From Pseudomonas sp. dw_358 (GTDB lineage: Bacteria; Pseudomonadota; Gammaproteobacteria; Pseudomonadales; Pseudomonadaceae): a stretch of DNA of 64,000 nucleotides. A program made the translations under genes and the position numbers. The notes beneath the pieces were generated by a model. That model searched no databases, was not told where the DNA came from, and saw only the letters and a program-made list of their open reading frames with translations. The DNA is taken from assembly GCF_018449655.1 (NCBI RefSeq), contig NZ_JAAVUX010000007.1, forward strand, positions 62,001 through 126,000, written 5' to 3'. Shown piece after piece: positions 57,812 to 64,000 of this stretch (position 1 is the stretch's first letter; each line of letters starts with the position of its first letter).

Positions 57812-59167
57812 ATGACAGCTTCCCCCCCTGTATCTGTCCCATCTGGCGACCCAACGCTGGCGCGCGCCATAACCAAGGTCAAACGTCACGTCTTGCCGCT
57901 GTTCGTCATCATGTTCATCGTCAATTATATCGACCGCGTCAACATCGGCTTCGTCCGCGCGCACATGGAGCATGACCTGGGCATCGGCGCGGCCGCCTAT
58001 GGTTTCGGGGCCGGGCTATTCTTCATCGGTTACGCGCTGTTCGAAGTGCCGTCGAACATCCTCCTGCAGAAGGTCGGCGCGCGGCTGTGGTTGACGCGGA
58101 TCATGTTCACCTGGGGCATCACTGCCACGCTGATGGCCTTTATCCAGACCGAAACCCACTTCTATGTCCTGCGGTTTTTGCTGGGCGTGGCCGAAGCCGG
58201 CTTCTTCCCCGGGGTCATCTACTACTTCACCCGCTGGTTGCCGAGTACTGAACGGGGCAAGGCGATCGCGATCTTCCTCAGCGGCTCGGCGCTGGCGTCG
58301 TTGATATCCGGCCCGTTGTCCGGCGCCTTGCTGCAGATCAACGGCCTGGGCATGCACGGCTGGCAGTGGATGTACATCATCGAAGGCCTGGCGTCGGTGC
58401 TGCTGTGCTTTTTTACCTGGTTCTGGCTGGACTCCCGGCCCCATGAGGCAAAATGGCTGAGCCGCGAGGAGCAGGACGCCCTGGTCGGTGAAATCGATCG
58501 CGAACAGCGTGAGCGCGATGCCGTGAACACGGTCAAGCCGAGCCTGGGGCGCTTGCTCAAGGATCGTCAGATCATGCTGTTCTGCGCCTTGTACTTCTGT
58601 ATCCAGTTGACCATCTACGCCGCCACCTTCTGGCTGCCCAGCATCATCAAGCAGATGGGCGACCTGTCGGACCTTCAAGTGGGCTTCTATAACTCCATTC
58701 CCTGGCTGATCTCGATCATCGCCATGTACGCCTTTGCCGCCCTGTCCAGCACATTCAAGTTCCAGCAGGCCTGGGTGGCCGGCGCCCTGCTGATCGCCGC
58801 GCTGGGGATGTTCCTCTCCACCACGGGCGGACCGATCTTCGCCTTCGTGGCCATCTGCTTCGCCGCCATCGGTTTCAAGTCGGCTTCGTCGTTGTTCTGG
58901 CCCATGCCGCAGGGCTACCTGGACGCGCGGATCGCGGCAGCAGTGATCGCCTTGATCAACTCCATCGGCAACCTCGGCGGTTTTGTCGCCCCGGCCACCT
59001 TCGGCTTTCTGGAGCAGTCCACCGGCTCCATTCAGGGCGGCTTGTATGGATTGGCCGCGACCTCCGTCATTGCGGCAGTCCTGGTGTTCTTTGCCCGCAC
59101 ATCGCCAAAGCCTGGCGCTGCAGTCACTCACGCCATTGCAGCGGCAACCTTGGGCAAGCCGCACTGA
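57812..59167 (+). CDS. MFS transporter, probable glucarate (sugar acid) importer
   Basis: 451 residues from ATG 57812 (MTASPPVSVPSGD); an ATG eight codons earlier has no ribosome site. Twelve spans. ACS-family signatures: MFIVNYIDRVNIGFVRAHMEHDLG in span 1, LRFLLGVAEAGFFPGVIYYFTRWLP around spans 4-5, and GPLSGALLQINGLGMHGWQWMYIIEG. Glucarate as substrate is inferred because glucarate dehydratase starts 28 bases after its stop in the same transcript (gudP-like arrangement). Confidence 0.87.
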   Translation: MTASPPVSVPSGDPTLARAITKVKRHVLPLFVIMFIVNYIDRVNIGFVRAHMEHDLGIGAAAYGFGAGLFFIGYALFEVPSNILLQKVGARLWLTRIMFTWGITATLMAFIQTETHFYVLRFLLGVAEAGFFPGVIYYFTRWLPSTERGKAIAIFLSGSALASLISGPLSGALLQINGLGMHGWQWMYIIEGLASVLLCFFTWFWLDSRPHEAKWLSREEQDALVGEIDREQRERDAVNTVKPSLGRLLKDRQIMLFCALYFCIQLTIYAATFWLPSIIKQMGDLSDLQVGFYNSIPWLISIIAMYAFAALSSTFKFQQAWVAGALLIAALGMFLSTTGGPIFAFVAICFAAIGFKSASSLFWPMPQGYLDARIAAAVIALINSIGNLGGFVAPATFGFLEQSTGSIQGGLYGLAATSVIAAVLVFFARTSPKPGAAVTHAIAAATLGKPH

Positions 59168-59195
59168 TCTCACACTGAATTGAAGAGGCAATCAC

Positions 59196-60545
59196 ATGAA
59201 CAGCGAACAACTGCACTACGCCGCCAAAGCCCCGGTCATCACCAGCCTGCAAGTGATCCCGGTCGCCGGCCATGACAGCATGCTGCTCAATCTCAGCGGT
59301 GCCCATGGCCCGTTCTTCACCCGCAACATCGTCATTCTCAAGGACAGCGCTGGCAACACCGGGGTCGGCGAAGTGCCGGGCGGCGAGCGCATTCGCGAAA
59401 CCCTGGAAGACGCACGCAGCCTGGTGGTCGATCAGTCCATCGGCAAATACCAGAGCATCCTCAATGCCATGCGCACCCGCTTCGCCGCCCGTGACTCGGC
59501 GGGTCGCGGCCTGCAGACCTTCGACCTGCGCATTACCATCCATGCCGTGACCGCCGTGGAAGCTGCCTTGCTCGACCTGTTGGGCCAGCATCTGAACGTC
59601 CCGGTGGCCGCCCTGCTCGGCGAAGGCCAACAGCGCGACGCGGTGAAGATGCTCGGCTACCTGTTCTACGTCGGCGACCGCCAAGAAACGGACCTGGCCT
59701 ACCGCAGCGAAGCCGAGGGCGATGACTGGACTCGCCTGCGCCACGAGAAAGCGCTGACCCCCGAGGCTGTGGTGCGTCTGGCCGAAGCGGCCAAGGCCCG
59801 CTACGGCTTCAACGACTTCAAGCTCAAGGGCGGCGTACTGCGCGGCGGCGAAGAAATTGAAGCGGTCACCGCCCTGGCCGAACGCTTCCCCGATGCGCGC
59901 ATCACCCTGGACCCGAACGGCGCCTGGTCGCTGAAGGAAGCCATCGCGCTGTGCCGCGACCAGCACAAGGTGCTGGCCTACGCCGAAGACCCCTGCGGCG
60001 CCGAGAACGGCTACTCCGGGCGCGAAGTGATGGCCGAGTTCCGCCGGGCCACCGGCCTGCCCACGGCGACCAACATGATTGCCACCGACTGGCGGGAAAT
60101 GGGCCACGCCATCCAGTTGCAATCGGTGGACATCCCGCTGGCCGACCCACATTTCTGGACCCTGCAAGGCTCGGTGCGGGTTGCGCAGATGTGCAACGAC
60201 TGGGGACTGACCTGGGGTTCGCACTCCAACAACCACTTCGACATTTCCCTGGCCATGTTTACCCAGGTGGCGGCGGCCGCGCCGGGCGACATCACCGCCA
60301 TCGACACTCACTGGATCTGGCAGGACGGCCAGCGTTTGACCCGCGAGCCGCTAAAAATCGAAGGCGGCTTCGTCAAGGTCCCCACCCGGGCCGGCCTGGG
60401 GGTGGAGATCGACATGGACGCCGTGGCCAAGGCGCATGAGCTGTACAAGGGCATGGGCCTGGGCGCGAGGGATGACAGCGCGGCGATGCAGTTCCTGATT
60501 CCCGGCTGGAAGTTCGATAACAAGAAGCCGTGCCTGGTGCGTTGA
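59196..60545 (+). CDS. gudD: Glucarate dehydratase
   Basis: 449-residue enolase-superfamily enzyme that dehydrates D-glucarate to 5-keto-4-deoxyglucarate, first step of glucarate catabolism. Motifs: N-terminal capping domain ([20 protein letters not shown]), the catalytic Lys in [16 protein letters not shown] (KxK-type pair), metal ligands in [19 protein letters not shown] and ATNMIATDW, and the catalytic His in [21 protein letters not shown]-terminus [15 protein letters not shown] is typical. AAGAGG precedes the ATG. Co-transcribed with the MFS porter. Confidence 0.94.
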   Translation: MNSEQLHYAAKAPVITSLQVIPVAGHDSMLLNLSGAHGPFFTRNIVILKDSAGNTGVGEVPGGERIRETLEDARSLVVDQSIGKYQSILNAMRTRFAARDSAGRGLQTFDLRITIHAVTAVEAALLDLLGQHLNVPVAALLGEGQQRDAVKMLGYLFYVGDRQETDLAYRSEAEGDDWTRLRHEKALTPEAVVRLAEAAKARYGFNDFKLKGGVLRGGEEIEAVTALAERFPDARITLDPNGAWSLKEAIALCRDQHKVLAYAEDPCGAENGYSGREVMAEFRRATGLPTATNMIATDWREMGHAIQLQSVDIPLADPHFWTLQGSVRVAQMCNDWGLTWGSHSNNHFDISLAMFTQVAAAAPGDITAIDTHWIWQDGQRLTREPLKIEGGFVKVPTRAGLGVEIDMDAVAKAHELYKGMGLGARDDSAAMQFLIPGWKFDNKKPCLVR

Positions 60546-60728
60546 ACCTGTGGCGGCGAAGCCCACGATGAGGCCGGTGCACATTGCGCGTCCCGCCATT
60601 CGTGCGTTTCGCGCGCCTGTAAAGCAATGATGGCATTGCAGTAGCGCCGAGGGCGCATCCACCCGGCTTTTCTACTATGCTGGACAGACTTGGCGTTAGC
60701 CTGCCGCTGTACCTGTCGAGTTGCCCTC

Positions 60729-61541
60729 ATGCGTGATCGTTCCAAATGGCCCCGTCGTGCAGGCCCGAAAAAACACATAACGCTGGCCTGCGCGATATCC
60801 ACGGTGCTGTTATCGGCCGTGGCCTGTGCCTCGTCCCGGCCAACCCTGGACCTCTATTTGCTCGACGCCCCGCCCCTGACTTTGCTCGGCCAGGACGGTC
60901 GCTATGGCATCGTCGGTGACGCCACCTTCAAGGCTGCGGCCATGGCCGGCTACGATCTGCACCTGGTATCGCTGCCCTGGGCGCGCGCGCAACGCACCGT
61001 GGCGGCAGGCGAGGACCAGTTGATCATTCCGCTGTCACGCACCCCGGACCGCGAAGACCGCTACACCTGGGTGGCACCCATCATGACCATGGATCGTGCC
61101 TTCTTCAGCCTCGACAAGCGCGTCGACAGCTTCGAGGAGGCCCGTCGCACCTACCACCGCATTGCCGTGGGCATGGGCAGCGCCCAGGAAATCAAGCTGC
61201 GCGAAGAGGGCTTCAGCAACGAGCAGATCTACCCCCTCAAAATCGGCGAAAACCCGGCGCAGATGCTACTGCTCGGTCGCGTCGACGCCTGGTTCAACGG
61301 CGTGCCCGAGTCCCGGCATATCTGGGGCGAAGTTTCTCGGCGTACCCTGCTGATGAGCCCGGCGCTGATGACCGCCGATCTGTACCTGGCTTGTTCCCGG
61401 CGCTGCGCCGAGCCAATGGTCAGCCGGTTGCGGGCGGCATTGGAGGCCTTGCGCGCCAACGGCACTCTGGAGCAGATCGTCGAAGACTACTCCCGCGAAC
61501 CGCCCAGCCTGGATTCCCCCGCCCGCCCCGTGTCGAAATAG
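60729..61541 (+). CDS. Periplasmic solute-binding protein (family 3-like), orphan
   Basis: 270 residues from ATG 60729 (MRDRSKWPRRAGPKKH). A basic start is followed by a hydrophobic segment (ITLACAISTVLLSAVACASS): signal peptide, with a Cys in AVACASS that could allow lipoprotein processing. The mature fold matches the bacterial extracellular solute-binding family 3 superfamily (GIVGDATFKAAAMAGYDLHLVSLPWARAQRTVAAGEDQLIIPLSRTPDRE). No permease or ATPase gene nearby, so it may be a stand-alone sensor or scavenger of unknown ligand. Confidence 0.8.
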   Translation: MRDRSKWPRRAGPKKHITLACAISTVLLSAVACASSRPTLDLYLLDAPPLTLLGQDGRYGIVGDATFKAAAMAGYDLHLVSLPWARAQRTVAAGEDQLIIPLSRTPDREDRYTWVAPIMTMDRAFFSLDKRVDSFEEARRTYHRIAVGMGSAQEIKLREEGFSNEQIYPLKIGENPAQMLLLGRVDAWFNGVPESRHIWGEVSRRTLLMSPALMTADLYLACSRRCAEPMVSRLRAALEALRANGTLEQIVEDYSREPPSLDSPARPVSK

Positions 61542-61599
61542 CCCGGCCCGCGACGAGCAACTGGACGGCTCATCGCGCCGCCAGCTGTCACCCCTGCTT

Positions 61600-62637
61600 T
61601 CACGGGCAGTTGTTGGTCTTCTGAATCCACTTCGACAACACCGGCCACTGCGGCCGCGCCACGCCATTGATCGGTTCGATGGCCACCGGGTCCTTGCCCC
61701 ACCAGGGGCCGGCCGCCCAGTACGCCACCGGCACACAATGGTCGTGCATGTAAGACAACAGGTTGTCCATGGCCGTCAGCCAGCGCGGGTCGTTGTCCGG
61801 CACACCGAACTCACCCAGCTGACCGCGCTTCTTGTTGCGCGCCAGCCATTCGACGAAAGGCTTGGCGCGATTGACCCCGACCATCGGGTCGAACTTGCCG
61901 GTGATGGGCTTGGCGTACTGCCCGCTGCTGCCGTCGTCGAGATACAGGTGCGCCGAGTAGATCAGGTTGTCAGACGGGTCCTTGAGCAACAGCAGGTCGG
62001 CATTGAGCGTCGCAAACTGCGCCGTGCTGGAGAAGGAACGCCCTTCGACATAGATCGGGTGCACCTTGTCGAACGCACGTACGCCATCGATACCGGCCTG
62101 AGCGTTGGCCTTCCAGTACTTGTCGGCGTCGCCGTAAGGCTCGTTCATCAGGTCGTAGCCATGGGTGCCCGGGTTCTTCGCCCAGCGCTGGGCAACCCGC
62201 TTCATCAGGTCCTGATAAGCCGAGGTCGGCACGGCCGGGGTGCCGATGATGTTCTGGCCATTGAACCGACCGTAGTTGTGGATATCGATGATCACCCCCA
62301 TGTCCCGCGCGGCCGCCTGGGCCAGGAAGGTGTCGATGCGCTGGGCATAGACCGGGGCAAAATCGCCCATCAGTTTGGGTTGCAGGCGCTCCCAGAGGAT
62401 CGAGAAACGGATCACCCGGATCCCGCCCTTCTGCCATTTGTTCAAATACGAAGCGTCGGGAAAGATGTAGTTGCGCCCTTCCACGCCCGGCAACGCGGTG
62501 CCACCCCAACCCGCTGCGGCCACGTTCAGGTGGATCAGCGGTGCGCCCTTGCCGTCCGTCAACGGTTGCGCTGCGTATGCAGACGGTAGCGCAGCCCATG
62601 CAGCCGCCAATACCATTGCTTTCATCAGGCTTTTCAT
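61600..62637 (-). CDS. Secreted GH5 family glycoside hydrolase (endoglucanase-like)
   Basis: 345 residues with a signal peptide (MKSLMKAMVLAAAWAALPSA, cleavage after AYA). Glycoside hydrolase family 5 features: RFSILWERLQP near the start of the barrel, DIHNYGRFNG, acid/base Glu in YDLMNEPYGD, and nucleophile Glu in GQLGEFGVPD, followed by WAAGPWWG. Endoglucanase/cellulase is the best guess; specificity among beta-glucans is not determinable. No carbohydrate-binding module. AGGAGAGG lies before the ATG. Confidence 0.88.
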   Translation of the reverse strand: MKSLMKAMVLAAAWAALPSAYAAQPLTDGKGAPLIHLNVAAAGWGGTALPGVEGRNYIFPDASYLNKWQKGGIRVIRFSILWERLQPKLMGDFAPVYAQRIDTFLAQAAARDMGVIIDIHNYGRFNGQNIIGTPAVPTSAYQDLMKRVAQRWAKNPGTHGYDLMNEPYGDADKYWKANAQAGIDGVRAFDKVHPIYVEGRSFSSTAQFATLNADLLLLKDPSDNLIYSAHLYLDDGSSGQYAKPITGKFDPMVGVNRAKPFVEWLARNKKRGQLGEFGVPDNDPRWLTAMDNLLSYMHDHCVPVAYWAAGPWWGKDPVAIEPINGVARPQWPVLSKWIQKTNNCP

Positions 62638-63050
62638 TCGATGCCTCTCCTGGTCTGCTTCGGTGCGCTCGTTTGCCAGCAGCTAAGACCATAGCCGTGA
62701 CGGTTAGTGCGCACCCTGAGCCCGTCTGGGAGCTGCGCAAGGAGCAGAGCCCTGTGTTCACTCGATGCAGACGGGTCAAATCGTATCGGCCGTGGACAGG
62801 AAACCTGAGCGGCGCCCGACGGATGCCATGTCGTCCGTGAGGCGCCAGGCGAATCTGGATGACAAACCCAACAGCTGACGCAACGCCGCCGCCGAGGTGT
62901 TGGCTCGAAATCCCTTGCTCGCTTGGGATCGGTCGACAATGAGCATGGATCAATCATTCGGTCACATCCAGCCGCGCGACATGACAAAGACGTTTATGCT
63001 GTGGGCGGTTTTTCAATACCCCCGCTCGCCCTACCCCAGCCGGACGTCCC
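62638..63050. other. Divergent intergenic region
   Basis: 413 bases between the GH5 gene and the small HTH gene. No credible coding frame on either strand. Presumably contains both promoters, but none is convincing by eye. Confidence 0.5.
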
Positions 63051-63293
63051 ATGACACCCAACGCAGAACGCTACAACCCCTCCACCGATTACGCCGACAA
63101 ACTGATTTCGCGCATCGGCCAGACACCCGCATGGATCGCCAAGCGTATCGGCGTGACCGACAAACGCATCAAGTACATTCTGGAGGGTGAACGCACAGTC
63201 AAGGGAGAGACCACGGCGATTCAGATGACCTATCCGGAGCAGTTTGCCCTGGAGTGTCTGGTGGCGGAGGCTCAGGCGTTGAAGGTTCGGTAA
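63051..63293 (+). CDS. Small helix-turn-helix protein
   Basis: 80 residues with GGA nine bases before the ATG. An HTH lies at about 20-45 (RIGQTPAWIAKRIGVTDKRIKYILEGE). The segment MTYPEQFALECLVAEA at the C-terminus recurs in small single-domain XRE-like Pseudomonas proteins as I recall them. A DNA-binding regulator is likely. Target unknown; the flanking genes do not suggest one. Confidence 0.7.
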   Translation: MTPNAERYNPSTDYADKLISRIGQTPAWIAKRIGVTDKRIKYILEGERTVKGETTAIQMTYPEQFALECLVAEAQALKVR

Positions 63294-63638
63294 GCGGCGC
63301 AGTGCATCGTTTGAAGACCTGAGGAATGCCATGAACCTGGCGATCAGACGGACAAGGATCGCTCCGCTGTCGGGTGCACGCTCGAGCGCTTTGCCATCGT
63401 GCGTTGGCTCGTCGGTTCATTCCATTACCATTGCCCAAATGGCTTGACGATTACAGGCGCGGGGCGTAGCCGAACGTGTGGGCGCAACCCTTGGGGCGAT
63501 GACATCACCGCGCAATTCTCTCGTACCCCATAAAAAAAACAGATAACTGCATAACCACTTCGCGGCCAGAGAAAAGTCGTTCCACGCTACTGTGGCATCA
63601 CAGCGCGCGAGCGTAATAAAAAAAAGAGAACACCGCCG
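63294..63638. other. Intergenic region upstream of the MFS gene
   Basis: 345 bases. No gene recognised. Near the right end an A-rich stretch (AATAAAAAAAAGAGAA) supplies the ribosome-site region of the following gene. Confidence 0.5.
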
Positions 63639-64000
63639 ATGAAGACCTCTAGTGCAATTGACGTCAAAGCCTGGATCGACTCCCGCTCGATTTCCCGTTA
63701 TCAATGGTTCGTCCTCGGGCTGTGCGCGTTGATTATCCTGTTCGACGGCTACGATGCCGCCGTCATGGGCTTCATTGCTCCCGCGCTGATGCACGACTGG
63801 GGCATGGCCCCGGCGCAGATGGGCGTGATCCTTGGTGCAGGGATGTTTGGCGTGGCGTTGGGCGCGCTGATTGCCGGGCCGTATTCCGACCGCCTGGGCC
63901 GCAAGCGTGTGTTGCTGGTTTCCGTGCTGTGTTTCGGGGTGTTCTGCCTGCTTAGCAGCTTTGCTCGCGGCCCCAATGAAATGGCCGTGTTGCGCTTCCT
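63639..64000 (+). CDS. MFS aromatic-acid:H+ symporter (AAHS type), partial at window edge
   Basis: First 120 codons of a gene cut by the right edge. Starts at ATG 63639 (MKTSSAIDVKAWIDSRSISR). Span 1 contains DGYDAAVMGFIAPAL, the signature of PcaK/BenK/VanK-type aromatic-acid transporters. Loop 2-3 has the MFS motif GPYSDRLGRKR after LGAGMFGVALGALIA. Substrate (for example benzoate, protocatechuate or vanillate) cannot be decided from this part. Confidence 0.85.
   Translation, partial: MKTSSAIDVKAWIDSRSISRYQWFVLGLCALIILFDGYDAAVMGFIAPALMHDWGMAPAQMGVILGAGMFGVALGALIAGPYSDRLGRKRVLLVSVLCFGVFCLLSSFARGPNEMAVLRF

Overview
The window is GC-rich and gene-dense. It looks like a chromosome segment of a fluorescens-group Pseudomonas. 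The evidence is a complete 13-gene nuo operon with a fused nuoCD, a membrane gluconate 2-dehydrogenase operon, lpxO, poxB, DUF1120 fimbrial-type genes, and giant LRR proteins with NEL-type ubiquitin-ligase ends. Species is not determinable from sequence reading alone.

Layout. 1-2114: minus-strand fimbria-related cluster, with the start of a secreted protein at the edge and two DUF1120 proteins. 2635-17600: nuoA-nuoN (respiratory complex I), closed by a strong hairpin at 17619-17645 that can also stop the opposing transcript. 17649-27674: two tandem minus-strand genes for 1535- and 1774-residue LRR-NEL proteins. Their first ~500 residues are almost identical in DNA (4 differences in ~1.5 kb), while the rest has diverged. 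27749-31636: gluconate 2-dehydrogenase operon (gamma, FAD and triheme cytochrome c subunits). 31807-34260: a haloacetate-dehalogenase-like hydrolase divergent from an MFS porter. 34257-41199: signalling block with a GAF/degenerate-GGDEF/EAL protein, a response regulator, a histidine kinase, a second regulator with an atypical receiver, an SRPBCC protein and a PAS hybrid kinase. 41305-43968: pirin and pyruvate oxidase (poxB).

44132-46747 is an orphan region. It holds an 88-residue repeat protein, a ~680-bp non-coding stretch with a promoter/terminator pair that could specify a ~60-nt RNA, and three uncharacterised genes. 46838-53265: CLC exchanger, MFS porter, cell-wall hydrolase, CPA2 cation/proton antiporter, and an aldehyde dehydrogenase gene that has lost its catalytic middle but stays in frame. 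53304-55839: a 58-codon acidic mini-gene and a lrgA-lrgB-like pair with a divergent LysR regulator. 55992-56891: lpxO. 57812-60545: a sugar-acid MFS porter with glucarate dehydratase. 60729 to the end: an orphan solute-binding protein, a GH5 glucanase, a small HTH protein, and the start of an aromatic-acid MFS porter cut by the window edge.

Functionally, much of the window concerns periplasmic and respiratory carbon oxidation. Gluconate dehydrogenase and PoxB feed electrons to quinone in parallel with complex I, and glucarate uptake and dehydration supplies sugar acids. Genus-typical accessory functions sit between these blocks. The least explained parts are the NEL pair with its near-identical N-terminal module and the 44.1-46.8 kb orphan region.
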